Positions 33,901 to 47,482 are shown, numbered from the stretch's first letter. The stretch is 64,000 nucleotides of DNA from Polytrichum commune (GCA_950295325.1 OX485806.1:47177169-47241168); one strand, 5' to 3'. The notes: generated from the letters alone by a model not told the origin. Translations and numbers: made by a program.

Positions 33901-36885
33901 GCAACTAATTGAGAGACACCCTTGACCTAGGAGGCTACCTCAACAACAAACATCTATCACCTCCTTGTCATCATCTGCAATGACATCAACATGCTCCAAA
34001 TCGGCAAGAATGTCATCAATGTTACAAGGCTTGATCTTAATGAGTCTATCAGGCTCTACATAATCTGCATTATCACAAGGGCCATCACCTCCATCCTGAC
34101 AAAGCTACAAAAACAAGAAAGTGTACGGACTTGCAAGAAAATCACATCCAAGCATGCACTACAAACTTGGTGAAATGATCTAGTTCCTTGATGTGTGCAA
34201 GCATTGAATTGATTTGCGCATACAACATCAATGTTGGCCACCTCATTGTTTTAAATCCTTGCAAACATTGGTATACCCTGCATGTTTTCAACCCATATAT
34301 GCCTAAGGTAAGCAACTACATCGCTAGCATTGTGTAGCCTAATTCCATCAGGTTTCACTTGCTCTCTTTAAAAGGCATATTTAATTGTTGCTCATGCCTC
34401 ATCCCAATGTCCCATTCTGTGCCTGGAGCCAAGTGATTGCATTACATTGCACATCCATTAGGTGGGTATGGACTTTTGGTTAGGGTAGGATATTGCATCA
34501 CAAATAAATGGGTCCTTGCGCACTTGAAATAAGTTCAAGGATTTGTTTGTTGACGTAGAAGGAATCTAAAGCACCATGTAATTCGCCCATTTGGGATCAC
34601 CACAGTAGGTGTCATCCAAGTCCCAAATCCTTAATTTTGAATTTCCCTAGACTATTCACATTATGAATAATTACATGGCATACACAGTAATATACTAGAG
34701 TAACTCTCCAATTCACTAAGTTGTTTCCACTATTCATGGAATAATGATTTGTACCTTAGTTGCATCATTGCAAAAACTGAAGATCAACCCCTCATCTTTT
34801 GTTATCAAAATGGATGAAGCATAGATCTTTCACACAAAAATTAGAGAGAATTAGCATCACAATCATGAATATGGGCTCCACCTATGAAGTACCAAAGACT
34901 TATTTTTGTCACAACTCAGTCATGGTAGCATTTTCAGAACCGCAAGAAATACCAAACTATCCACCAGCTGTATCTTGGAGAGAAAGAGTTCCCCATTAAG
35001 TCTTTTGTACTTGAACCATATGTGCAACCATTTCAGAAGAGAATACTCTACACTAATGGCCAGTTGTCTTCCAAACACCCTTGTGACCAACTTTCTTTAT
35101 TAAGGTAGATGGCTAATTTCAAAACTGGACGGTATTGCATTCTAAACCCCTCCTTGATATTGGCATGTTCATAAGTATCTGTGACCCATGATGCATAGGT
35201 AGGAGCTAGTGTAGTGTCTCTTTTGATACCAATCGGGTATGGTCTCCAATACTCTATTTGATACCAAAGCTTATACCAAGCCCTAACATATGTATAGGTC
35301 CAACACTACTCAAAACTTTGTTTGCCTCAAAATATTCAACCATGTATCAGGCTTTAAGATAAGTAACCAAATTAGACATGTATTTGAGTGGTATGTGGTT
35401 AGGTGAGCTCTCCAATAATAGATACCAAAAGACATGTGTTTAAAAGAGATTGGACTATGTGCTCAAATCATGATGACCATTGCATGAGCACAAGATTATT
35501 CACTTTGATAAGATAGTTGTATGAGCTCCAAAAATTATGAAGAAAGTGGCTACAACCTTGATCTAGTCCCAGTAACCATCTTATACTAATTGCACTCTTC
35601 ATATCATAGAAGTCGGCTAGCTAGAAGAAAATAACCATTACATATCCATATACCTTAATTCAAAATGATTTAATTGGAAGAAAGATTTGAAACTCCCTAA
35701 TACTACATTCTCAAAATAGGAAAGGGAATTTACTCCTTTGGTAAGATGAATTCACAAAATTGCAATCTCAATCTCATGATTTTACAAACCAATTTAGCAA
35801 CAGGTTCTACCAATTTCATTGGAATCATGGACCAAGTTTGCTATATAGATAACCAATTTAGCGTGAACTTTCAGCCAAATTCACTACACGTTGTGAACAA
35901 TTTCATGATTTGGGGTCCATATTCACAACTTCACAAAACTAATTTCAAGAACTCTCTAACTTTATTTACATAGAATAGTACATCATGTATAAGATTCTCC
36001 TAATGCCCCCCCCCCCATCCCACCCCACCCCCACAACTAACTCTACCAAAATTTCAATTGACCACTCTTATCCAACCGTAGATCATGTCTGCAATGATTG
36101 CTTGAAGATCATCGTTAATGTGACTTAATCATATTTGATGAGATGTACACTCTTAAGTCCACAAGATTGCACACTCCAACTACATTGGTTTTGTGCTGCG
36201 TGCTTTGATGTACAATAATCAAAGACTGGAGAAAGATAGGCATTGCTTGCTTTCAAATTTGAGGTATTGTAATGAAAGATCAAAGAAAATTTGACATCAA
36301 GACTAAAGGCTTCCAAATAAACACGTAACAGAGGGGAACCAATGAACAACGAGAAGGCAAAGACTGCAAAACAAGGAGGCAGGAAGTTGAGAATATAAAA
36401 ACCACAAGTGTGAAATTGATTTGGAAGATTCATGAAGTTGCTTGAGGTAAGGGTCCACTATCATGAGATTGGATGTGCCACATGTCAAGTCAGTTTAGAA
36501 GAATCGTGAACCAATTCAGAAGGTTCATGAAGTTCTTAGGACATTCTAGTGAGATTGGTTGGAAGGTTCATGAACCAATTTAGAACCTTCATGAAATTGA
36601 TTTTGCAATTCTGTGAAGTCATCTTAATAAAAGAGTATCTCGAATGGAGTTGTAGATGGAAAATTCCAACATAAAACATGCTTCATTTCTTATTACTTTG
36701 TAAGAACAAAAGAAATGGCATAGTATATTATCACTAGGTATTGGTATAGTGGACCACCAACCAATATCAATGGCAAGTCTTCATTCAAGGAACAGTAACA
36801 AAAATTTCAAGTTTGGGTGCTATCAACGGTTGCTTCAAGTACATGTCGATAATAGTTTCACATTCATAATTTTCGAGGTCAATAT
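30911..36885. other. Gene-poor AT-rich intergenic region
   Basis: No host gene recognised. Degenerate repeats occur at 31610-31880 (variants of AGTCAATTGCTCACATTAGC) and 33356-33485 (CAAAGCTTCAAGACTTGGAG). Poly-C tracts lie at about 32528-32540 and 36006-36016. The minus strand of 34270-34460 contains patches such as VKPDGIRLHNASDVVAYLR and IWVENMQGIPMFARI that read like an old transposase. I cannot name the family. The longest open frames (32126-32380, 31958-32317) are low-complexity. Confidence 0.35.
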
Positions 36886-36889
36886 AATC

Positions 36890-37720
36890 TAATCCCGCTG
36901 TTTATCAAGAAAGGCCCTTTTGCAAGCATCAAACGTTATCTTGGATGGTGTTGAGATGTCAAGGGCTTCCCATGATGCCTTCCACATTATTGTGATTTTG
37001 TGCCAGGTCTTTGTAAGGTTTATCAAAGCTTTCATACCCGCGGTTCACTCCCTTTTAATTATTGGCTTAGAGTAAATCAATCTGGAGGGTTCTATATTCA
37101 TGGTTTATCTCAATTTGATCCTTACCTGCATAAAATGCTGCTTGCTTCAATTTCCTTTTGTTTCAGCCAAAGATCACGATTTTGGTATCAGATAAATTGA
37201 CATTAACTGGAAATGCAAAACTCATCTGACTTGTTGAGGAGTAGATATTCCTGATTTGGAGAGCAGAGCACAATTTCGGCATAAAGGAGAACAACAACCA
37301 CTGCTAAAAAGCCAGAGAATCCACGTCAATATCATTCGTCAATGTACATGCCAAATAGTGTAGGAGAAAGGGAAATCCAATGACTTTATCATGTATGTCA
37401 CCATTACTTCTTACTTTTGCAGACTGGTTCACATGGCTCTCACAGCTTGCAAATGAAGTGATACACCAAAGTGTTGGAGGCGCTCCCAAAGCTTGTCACC
37501 GAGAACCGTGTCAAAAGCATTTAGAAATCAACACAACAAAAATAGATCATGTGAGGATGTGAGAATCAACAAAAGTACATCATGCGAGGATGTAGTCTAA
37601 AGTAGATCTACCTTCCCTAAATCCTGCTTGTCCTCTTGCTCTAATTCTGGAAACATAGACTCACTCAATACAAGCCCATTGTTTCTCTGTAGCTGAGTGG
37701 TTCCAAAAATTCATACAGTA
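36890..37720 (-). pseudogene. LINE reverse transcriptase fragment, minus strand
   Basis: Minus-strand patches read QAGFREGRSTLDYILA (about 37640-37590) and NAFDTVLGDKLWERLQHFGV (about 37533-37474). Past several frame changes come VNLSDTKIVIFG and KQAAFYAGKDQIEI (about 37200-37100). These match the order of non-LTR reverse transcriptases: AGFRxGRST, then the F-x-AFDTV..LW block, then the segment preceding the YLG motif. Stops and shifts break it throughout, including one just after the AVRAM patch near 37435. It lies about 370 bases beyond the PP7 stop codon, on the same strand. Confidence 0.7.
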
Positions 37721-38085
37721 GTAGCAGTGTTACTCTAGTGAATTCAGACAATGGCAAGTCTTGCAGTGAGCACTGTGTAAATTGAAGCAAAAGAGGGGAA
37801 AATATGCAGGGCCCTTGAGAAGATTCTTGGTGTGGAAAGTTTCACTGCGAACCTCCAGATGATTTCAGTTACAATCAAGAAGTGCACAACAAAAAGAAAT
37901 GAGCAAATGTCAATGGTGAGGAAATCACCTCTCAATGCATCAGTTTATAATAATTTTGTTGATTAAATTTGTGCTATCTGCAAGGTGCAACTGTGACATG
38001 CACAACAAGGTCAACTGCACTAACCACACCAACAATCAAGGACAACCACACTAACTACGCGAAAAGAGAAGTATGGAAGAAGGGG

Positions 38086-41000
38086 TTAGGAGTCTTTATC
38101 ACTACCAGTGGAACCTTCTGAACCAGATCCTAAGTCAAGCTCTTCATCTGAATCTATGGAGTTCACAAAATCATAATATGGAGAAACCTGTCATGCAAGA
38201 AATAAACAAGTCAATTTAGACAAGGTCCAAAATCTGAAAAATCTACAAATTATAAAATTGCAAACAAACATAAGCTAATGTGTATGGTGAAGAACTAAAC
38301 CATCAAATTCAACTGGAGGACATTTATACTCATCAAATAAAATCATACGCAATTTCTGCTTTGATATTGAAGTCTCAAAAAGGAACACACAGGTGCAACT
38401 TGCCTTTGGACGTGGTTGAACAGCTTCAAACTCAAAAAAGTGAGGCACTGAGAAGTCAGGTCCCTCTAGCACTATGTAGGCACCCTTATTATTGTAGCGC
38501 TCATCAGTAGCCTGTAGTGCCAAACCAAGATGTTAAGAATAATTTGTATGCAGTGTTCAAAACTTGGCAACCTGCGACTTAATGCAATAGCGTGATAGTT
38601 TGGTCCAGTTGGTTTTCAAGACAAAAGATGAGATCAAAATGTGGTAAAATCACAGGTGAATCACAGTAAATTCATGAGTTTAACACATTAATTTTCATTT
38701 CAAACCCTGTCCATGGCAGGCTCTCTATCAAAGAGAGCATGGACCCATTGATTTTTGGTAAGCAATTTCATGCAAATTGATCATATTTGTAACACCTATA
38801 GAAGGCTATTTGACAGACTGAAATACCTCTGAAAAGAGTCCAAAGTAAAGGAAAATGCACACCTGAAACTGAGGATAGTCAGGTGCACTGAAAAGGGTAA
38901 TGAGCTTCCCAGCTTTGACCACATGGTCTATTGTGTATCCTTTGTTCATAGCTTCCATGTCTGGCCTCTTATCCCTGGCATCCGGGCCCTCATGAGACCT
39001 TACTATTAACTGCAATTAACAATCATAACCTGATTTTAGGGTGGACAAATTTCCTTCCAAACTTCAAATTTCATCGAGAACTTAGTAAACAGGAATCAAC
39101 ATGTTTCAATTGTATCCCACAAGTATCCTTGTAAAGCAAGTACACCAACTCAAAGGTAGAAATGGCTGTATCGCACCCCTTCAATACCATGATCCTCTCA
39201 CGTCCAATAGATGCTAATTGATGCAGAGTGGGTGGAACAGAGTAACAGAACAGAAAGACGATAAACAGTTGAGTCCAAAAAGGTTGCACATACTGTGCTC
39301 ACTAAAACAATCAAATTTACAGAGCAGGAATTAACCACCTACTAATTTTTGCTTGAGGCCAAATAAAATTATCTCTTCTTGCTACATCCTTATTTTGCTA
39401 GATGTAAGTTAGAGAATCCAACATTCACAGTGGATAGAAGTTAGTGTCCTATACCTTAATCTTATGTTTCTCCATAAACTCTTGAGTACAGTCAGGTCCA
39501 AAGAGAAGACCAATCCCTCGAGAATCATTATGTGAGAGACCATTGACAGGTGAAGGGTCTGACCATAGTACATCTCCAGGAATAATGTTTGTTCCAAATC
39601 CAGATGGATCTAACACCATACGCCTTGCCTTGGCCAGGTCATCTAATGTTCCAAGCTTCAAGACTTTCTCAGCATTCCGTGCTGACAGCAAACGCCTGTC
39701 GCCAGCATTGACGTTGTTGTTCAGACAAGACAGTATGAAAATACCTCTGTTATAGATATGAACCACGCGCCCCCCACAAACAGTAAGATATTCACCATAT
39801 CTAGTTCACCAAGTTCAGACATCTTGGCTATGAATTTCAGGACCAAATACAATCTCCAGATTTTATTTGAAGGAAAGATTAAGAAGCCCCATACCTGTAG
39901 CTTTTGCCCAATTTGCTTTTCTTTGGGGACTCTTTCTCCACTTGTCGAAATAAACCTCCATGAGCCATGTAAACACAGCCTGCCACACGAGCAGCAAGAG
40001 GATGCCCTTCAAAACAACCCAGCAGTTTGCGATACAAGTATTTGGCACGGTCACCAAATTTGGCCATCACTTCCTGCTCAAACCCATATGCACTTGTGCA
40101 GAACTTTGTCTCATGATTTCCGCGCAACAAGAAAACACGGTGCGGTAGAAGGATCTACATTTCCATAGTAAGCAGATATTAGCGAAAAGTCATCCTCTAC
40201 CTTCCTGCAGAAAATGTTCTCTGCCCATATCAATAATTTCAATTTGAGTGGCTAGAAGTTTAGTGACACCACTGTGAAAACACTAACCTTTGTGAGAGGA
40301 ATGAGGCTTCAGTTCTAACTATTGAGGACTGGTTTTCACCTCTCATGAATGTAGCCCCCAATGCATGTGATAACAGAGCTCAAGCACCTATACTGTAATT
40401 CCTAAATCTCAGAACCACAAATACACAGTAGGATGTTGAGACTACTATGCTGAGAACATTGCAAGCATTATATATATATATATATGCACACAAAGTCTGC
40501 ATCTCAGAGAGTAATAGAAAACCTTGTACATGTTCTGCCCATAAGACACACTTGACAGTAACTAGCTAGTGGTACCAGAAGTAGACACTTCCAGCTTATT
40601 TCTATATCTATTCTACAGCAGGCCGTGAATAACTGAAACTGAAGGAGTGTTACAACTGGGCATGTACCTTCCACGCAAGAAGATAGAAATAGGTCTCAAA
40701 ACCCCAGGCACCTCTGTCAACATAGTCACCATTAAACACAAAGAGGCAGTTGGCAGAAGGTGGCCCAGCAACTTGGATGAGATTCAACACATCATGAAAT
40801 TGCCCATGAACATCACCTACAAGCACTGCTTTACATGGAGGATCTACTGGTACTTCCACACAATTAGGCTCCCGATGAAGAACCTAACAACACCCAAAAA
40901 GCAACTATGTGAGTTTGCACATTCAAGCAACATCTGCAGTCAATCACAGCATGCAACTAGCAATGCACTTCTCCAAGAATTTTATTTTATTTTAAATGAA

Positions 41001-43407
41001 AATAAAAATCCTTGATCTTCAAACTTAACTTGACATGGAAGGCTAAAATTACATATCAAGCTCCAGAGTTGCTTCAACTTGTATCTTTGATTGCTCAAAG
41101 CACAAAGAGAAAACAGAGACCTCAGCTTACTGTTCGTTCAAAGATAACAGACCCAACAATTCTCAAGAAATGGAGATAGATAATTCCCATTTTATAGTCC
41201 CTGGAAGAGCTTGGCATGCACGAGGGGTTATTGCAGTCCAGATCTCAAATCTGAAGAATACAAACATTTGAGATGGTTCATATAGAAGACAATAATGTCC
41301 CTTAGCCATTGCACTATTTACATATACTCAGATCCTGAAGAACATTGCAATGTACGTCAGGCCCCCTATTCTCAAGTTCCAACCATTTTATGCTTCCATA
41401 CTAAGTATGCAGATGTATTAAAAATTAAAAGAAGGAGCTGAGGCTAATATCCAACTGATCCATGAACATCATTTGCTTCTGAAGATTTACCAGCAACCAC
41501 CCATGTGGATCATGCAAAGCTGACCTCTGATTCCAAACAATACACAATAGATATTCTAATACTAGAGAAATTGAAGTTATAGGGCACCCTCAAGACTAAG
41601 ATGCGCTTTGAGGCATTGATGCCAATAGTTACATCATAAAGCATGTCTACCAACAAAAGAAAAGCCTCGTGCTCTCAATGCACACAAATGACCTCATCAT
41701 ACTACCCCGTCCACTAACAACCTTACTCAACTAAATCTCACCAAAGTTAGAGAAAACATACTGTAATTAACAAGAGGTTCAACTTGGACAATATGTTTGA
41801 ACATTATGAATTGGGTTTTATAAACATTCAGTGGAGATGCTAAAATCTCACAATTGCCGAGTAGCCTAGGATTACAACTTTGACTCTACAAGCCACAATG
41901 GTACACAACTGGCTACATGAATAGAACACACATGTGCCTGGTCCTTAAAAAGATACAATTCAAACCAATGAAACTTGCCGAACACTGCACAACTCAAACA
42001 GTGTACACACAGATCTAGAGTTTTTTTTAAACTCCAGTGCCAATTCTATTTTGTCCGGATGATGAGAACACCATCTGTACCAATACTACATGGGGTTTGG
42101 AGAACCTGAGACATTGAGAGGTGCACTATATTCCACATAGAGGCAGCTGGAGCACACCAGGTGCAATGATGGAGATTCAGGCAAGCTTCCCCACATCCAA
42201 CTTCCTAATAGCCACTTAAAATTGGACACAAGGGCCCCCTAAACTTACTGTATTGTAAACTAGCCAGGTCTATTATCAGCACCAACAGCCTCTAATCTAC
42301 CTGATCAATCTGCACTGCAGAATTCACAATGTGGGCATCTGCCGCCATTAAATACTCCGTAACCTGGATGCTCTCTACCCCTCGTTGAAATATACAGATA
42401 AGGTGCGGGAATACCTTCAAAATATTCATTTTCAAATAGCTGCACAGGCTAGTCAGGTGGCAAAAGGTTCCCGATCTTTCAAAATTTGAGACCCGCATTC
42501 AACTTGCTTCCCAGCTATAGTAGATAGCAATAATTGACGCTTGGGATCTCTTTTAAGAAAGATGAGAATTTGTGATTGGGGAAGTTGGCACGGGTACCAA
42601 CATTTTGAATTCCCTGGGTGACTCTTAGTTGGTCTCCAAGACTTATAGTTTCGCCTAATCTGGCTAGCTGAACTGAAACAGACTCCACAGCTGCACCCTT
42701 TAAGATGTAGAAGGCCCACAAGGTCAAGGAAGTCCATCACCTGCGTCTCTCATTCGGAACATACCTCAATCCTCCGCACATTGCAAAGAAGAGTAACATA
42801 CCTATAGATCACGGTTGCACCATAGCCACATAATTCAACGACTAAGACCCTGTGATATCATAGGTTTACAACCTTTACACCAATGCTGACCCCCCGGATT
42901 TAGAGCCTCACCCCTCACCCCATCCAATGCAGGTTGCGGCCGATTCAGCCCTCGCACAGGAACATTGACCAGGCTTGAGGCATGCTAGTAAGGAAACAAC
43001 AAGATACATTCGTTAACGGACTCAAAAAGCTTCGTGAAGCCCCTGAATGGGTGTGCATAGACCTTGTTCCAACTGGATAATGAGTGCGCACAAGCCGAAG
43101 CTACTGAAAGAGACAAAACAAGCTCAATCACCTTGTGTGCAATAAGGAGAAGGGATTCGCAGACAGAGACGGGGAGGACGGTCGGGAGCTCCGCAGGCTG
43201 CAGGTTGCGGGAGGCGAAGTCCAGCGCGCGGCCGAGCGCGTGCACCCAGTCGAGGGTGAGCGCCCCGCCCTCGGGCCACTCCACGCTCACGGTTGGATGC
43301 AAGTGCGGATACAGTGCTGCCCCATAGTCAGCCAGCTGCTGTCCGCTGTTGGTTGCTGTTGCAGGCGGGCGCGAGGCTGATGCTCGCGTCACGCGTCTCG
43401 CGTCCAT
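38086..43407 (-). CDS. PP7: Serine/threonine-protein phosphatase 7 (PP7-type PPP phosphatase), seven exons
   Basis: A PPP-family metallophosphatase that removes phosphate from serine/threonine using a two-metal centre. In Arabidopsis, PP7 is a mainly nuclear calmodulin-binding enzyme linked to cryptochrome signalling and heat tolerance. Exons (minus strand): 43407-43132, 40883-40668, 40154-39895, 39695-39455, 39009-38863, 38511-38404, 38187-38086; 1350 bases, 449 residues plus TAA. Phases are consistent, and each intron is GT-AG except the last (GC-AG). Motifs: GDVHGQ (115-120), GDYVDRG (144-150), RGNHE (175-179), AHGG (228-231), RSHEGPDA (335-342), SAPDYPQF (about 373). The PP7-specific N-terminus WPEGGALTLDWVHAL and C-terminus SPYYDFVNSIDSDEE support PP7 over PP5 or PP1. 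I chose the ATG at 43407; the same frame continues five codons upstream without another ATG. It is about 36 residues longer than Arabidopsis PP7, mostly at the N-terminus. No break is seen, so the gene looks functional. Exon 1 is GC-rich, unlike the rest. Confidence 0.93.
38188..38403 (-). other. PP7 intron 6 with GC-AG splice sites
   Basis: After PRPK the minus strand reads AAG|GCAAGT, the strong form of the minor GC donor consensus. The acceptor is TGACAG|GTTTCT. Joining at these sites keeps phase 0 and gives PRPK-VSPYYDF, matching PRPK-AHPYYDF of Arabidopsis PP7. No GT donor nearby preserves this alignment. Confidence 0.85.
40469..40485. repeat. (TA)n microsatellite in PP7 intron 2
   Basis: An uninterrupted alternating TA tract of about 17 bases within the 40155-40667 intron. 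Confidence 0.9.
40884..43131 (-). other. PP7 intron 1 (2248 bp)
   Basis: Donor AAG|GTGATT at 43131 and acceptor TTAG|GTTCTT at 40884 are defined by protein continuity (IAHK-VLHREPNC). Most of it looks non-coding. The minus strand between about 42300 and 42740 has open frames with protein-like composition (for example ESVSVQLARLGETISLGDQL and QVTEYLMAADAHIVNSAVQI), but I recognise no family and the frames do not join into one exon. Confidence 0.7.
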
Positions 43408-44395
43408 CGCTACTGCTCGCACATCGCTCCCTTGTAATCAATTCCAGAAACCAAGCCCCATTACTCGTCCCTTACTCCCCCCGGAAGAACTCGTCGGAAC
43501 ACCGCCAGAAGTCCATCTGGGCTCAAATGAGAGAACACGCAATGCAGGCCCAACTTAGGGGCTGTTTTACACCAATGACCACGAAGTTGTCTCATGTCAT
43601 ATGGCCTAATCCATGGTCACATTGCACGGTCTCCCTTTCATGGTCGCATTGCATGGTCACATTTCTGAAAAATGCATTTTTTTTAAGCTTTTGACCCCTC
43701 ACTAGATGTTAACTGAACATGGATCAAGAGGACTAACCATGAACACCCAAACATCACTCTTTACCAAGAATAACTCAACGTTTGAAGAAACATCAATGGA
43801 GGAAGAAACAACCCTTGCCATCATGGACACCGTCAAGTGATGCTACAGCCTAAGCCACCACCTTACTTTATCTCCTCCACCTTCTTTTTCTTTGTTTTTC
43901 AATAAAGAGGAAATTGTATAATCTCTCTACACATAAAGTAAAAGGACTTTATCATTATATTGCTCTCATAATTTTTGGGCTCTCTTATATTGTTGTGCTA
44001 TATGACTTAATGTTCACCTCCTCTGCAGGATATTTTGCTCCACATGCCCACATACAAACTTATTTGCTTACCTCTACCTCTTATAGGCTCCATTCCTCAA
44101 TATCAATGATATGCAATCCACTATAATTACCTAAATATATTCATGAACCTCATCATAAAATCTATATTATATTTACAAATATGATTCATACAAATATTTT
44201 CTTAATGGTGGCATCTCTCTCACTCACAATTAAATTACCTTTCTACATGCACACTAGACCGACATTTTTGTTTTTCTTCTCACAAGGAATTTTTCTTTTC
44301 AAAATGAAACTCTTGATGTTTCCCTCACTCTAACAAAGATTGAAGTCTAGATGTATTCTTATGTACTCATTTTTTTTCTTTTATATCTACTTATC
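43408..44395. promoter_or_regulatory. Upstream region of PP7
   Basis: This is the 5' flank on the minus strand. It has TTGGGCCTGC (minus-strand sense, about 43545-43554), a TGGGCC site-II-like element common in plant housekeeping promoters. The GC-rich stretch of exon 1 continues to about 43500, and the region turns AT-rich past 43650. No TATA box at a convincing distance. No other gene recognised. Confidence 0.35.
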
Positions 44396-44400
44396 CTCAA

Positions 44401-47224
44401 TGTGGTACTTTTGGGCCACCCCCTTTCGAGGGAGCCTAAAAGTATCACACAAGCCCTTCGGTGAAGGTGGCCTGCATTTGCAGGCGCCCAAGCCGAACCC
44501 GGATGATAGGTGTATAACGTGAGTAGTTAGATTTTTAAGGGAGATTAAATATGCGTCGTAGTACCTCCGGAGGTTAGGCCTTAGTTTTTTACTAGTGTGG
44601 CTTTAAACTCCACTAACCAATTTCATATCTAGTTCTAACCTTAACCTACAACCTATTCTACGCGCAGACGCACCAGCCTTGAAACCAAGGCAATCCTAAT
44701 TTGTGAATTGGGATGGTTCTGATACACCCAACCGGGTGTGACTCATACCACCCTAACTCAACGAACGGAATAACGACAATTTGATGGACCATTCAATTCT
44801 TCCTATTTCTTTATTTAGTTCTATTTAGTTTTCTAAGCGGGGGAACTTGGCCTAAGTCCCACCCTTCACACAAATTCCTTCTTAATTATTTACTTTTGTT
44901 TGCACGTCCTAACTTACTACATTAATATATTAGGCATCACCCCTTACCTCGGGTCTCTTGCCAACAAGGGTTTACGATTTATTTTGTATGTTTTGATTGT
45001 TAAATGTGTTTACACTGGATAGACCACGAAATGCAACTCAATGGGACCAGGGTGACGGGCGACCTGTAGGTTCAACCTGTTGCGCAATCTTCATAAATTG
45101 GGGCCATTACTCCCAATCTATGGGGCCAACAACATAATAGTGGATTCGCGGGTCATTAACCCCACCTTTCCACCAACAACATTCAGAGTGGTCGTGTCGG
45201 TGATTAATCCGACTTACCACACACGAAACTTGCTAATAAATGAAGCTACTACCACAAAACATACCAAGGGCCCCGAAAACAATGGAATTGGGTACTCCCT
45301 TGGCGGTCAAGTGGTCAAGCCACTTGACCTTACGAGATAGGTGAGTGGGTTTAGAGATGCGTACCTTAGCCGTGCTCCCTCCAATCCTAAATGGAAGGCT
45401 TAAGGTTAGTTAATTTACCTCAATTTTCCTCGGTTGATTTGGGCTTGATGTAGGCCGAGCCGCTACCTCCTTCCTTGCTCCACTTTCCGAGCGTCGACCT
45501 TGCCTCCTTCTTTATAACTAGTTTGGTAGTAAGCGTACCTTAGTTAACAATTAAAATATAAAGTGTTATTCTGCCCTGTAATTTAATCCTAAGCATAATA
45601 TTTATACTTAGTGCACCAAATTATCTTTCCAATGATCTAAAAATCACTCTAATCGGATAAGAAATGCAAAAGTTATGAGGGTTGGAAGTGTGAGGTCGAT
45701 TCAACCGACCCTTCCAACCCACCTATCTACCTTCTAACTTCAAGAATTCATAGCACATTCCTTACTACTTGGATCTAGGCTTTCCTTATACCATTGGAAA
45801 GCTATGAACAAGCTCTAACTAGAAAAATTATGACATCAGCAGGTTAAGCTAATAGAAATTCAGCGGACTCCTTGTAACACAGCAGTCAATCAAGAAGGCT
45901 TAAACTATGTATCTCGCCTTCAACAATTCATATCTAATTCAAATCTTCGTCAAATCAAACGTTCTATATGACCCTGGAGAGATATTAAAAAGATGTATTT
46001 GATAAAAATATGTGATTAGAAAGGTAAGCCGAAGTGAACCCAGCAGGTCCTCTGTAATGCAGCAGTCAACCAAAAGTTCTCAAACTATGTGTCCCATCTT
46101 GCACAATTCATATCTAATTCAAATCATGCTCAAATCAAATGTTCTAAGCCATTTTGGAAAGCTACACAACATTTCTACTTGGGAAAAATATAATTTCTTG
46201 GAATTAAAATTCCTATTGGGCTCGCAGGTCTGATCCAGCAGCCGCTACCCACAAGACCACCCAGTTTTTCTACTCCATCTTTGAAAATCCATAACTAATT
46301 GTCATCTCAACCAAATCACAAATGGGAAACGGCTATGGATAGCTATATGAAATCTCTCTAAGAGAAAAATGATAAGTATCTTGTTCTAGCTTTTGAACTA
46401 AGCCTTCAGGGCATTGGCAGATGAGGTCTATAATGCCTCTACTCAAAACTCTACCATCCAACCTACCTCTACAAAAGAAGGAATAATTTTGTTGGTGTGT
46501 TAATAAACATACAACCTAACTAGGAGAGAGAGAGTAGAGGAGGTTCTCAAGCCTTTCTTCTAGGCCATTGAGAATACATGCTAAAGGATTTTTTCCTAAC
46601 TACATTGAAGTAGGGCTTCGCCCAAAAACTAGAGAAAGAAAGAGAGCTACAAGGTGGAAGGAGGGGTTTTTAAACCCTCTCACAAAAGGGTTGGACCCCT
46701 CCTCCACCGGATCCATTTTTCAAACCCTTTCCCGAAATTTTGGCTCGGGGGTTTTCCCGGTTGAGGTTGCCATCCTCTCGCCGAGGTGGCTCCGACAAAA
46801 AACCTTTAGAAATCTTTCTAATTTTTCCGCCATCGAGTTGGCAAGGGGGCAAGTGGGCAAGTATCCCCCTTGCTCTCTTTCTTTTTTGTCTTCAAAATTC
46901 TTCACGCCGATTTTATCTTCTTACGTAAAACACCTCCAATAGTCTTGTGTGCCTCACACTAACTAATAAACTAACACTTGCTTAGCTAGCATCTACTAAC
47001 AATTGCTTAATAACTAGCATCTACTAATATTTGCTTAGCTAGTTGTTTTTACTAGCTAACACATTTTTTCTACTTTGCTATCTTCTAGCACTACTTAGTT
47101 TCATTTTGACCTTCCTTCTTCTAGGCTAAATGCTAAATGAACTAATTTTCCCTAAATTCCCTATCAATTCTAACTTTTAATGCTAACATTCTAACTAAAA
47201 GTGATCCCGCAGAGTGGTGGACCA
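44401..47224. mobile_element. Large solo LTR ('LTR5') with CTCAA duplication
   Basis: Starts TGTGGTACTTTTGGGCCACC and ends GAGTGGTGGACCA, flanked by CTCAA at 44396-44400 and 47225-47229. A second copy lies at 59030-61707. The two share GAACCCGGATG.TA, CGACCTGTAGGTTCAACCTG-type phrases, CTTGGCGGTCAAGTGGT, CGTGCT.CCTCCAATCCTAAA, and the end GCGGAGTGGTGGACC. No coding motif seen. The TG..CA ends and 5-bp duplication favour a solo LTR of about 2.8 kb. The element family is unknown. Confidence 0.72.
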
Positions 47225-47482
47225 CTCAAAGGGTTCACACTCGACAAACTAGCATTTCTTAGTCCACAACCACATAGCAATTGAACTACCCAAACAAATG
47301 GAGCAAATTAACCACATGAGTATAGGTCACTCTTGCTTTAAAATTTATTTTTAAAAAAAATTAAAAAATACTCTATTTACATAATAAAACCCAATGAAAA
47401 AAATCATTTCATATATTAGAAGAAATTGCTCTCATAAAAAGGCCTCCAACCTCGAAATATTTGTGCACACTTACTACATGGC

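Noticed and set aside
43064-43694. Plus-strand open frames over PP7 exon 1
   Set aside because: Antisense shadows of a GC-rich coding exon, with no homology pattern of their own.
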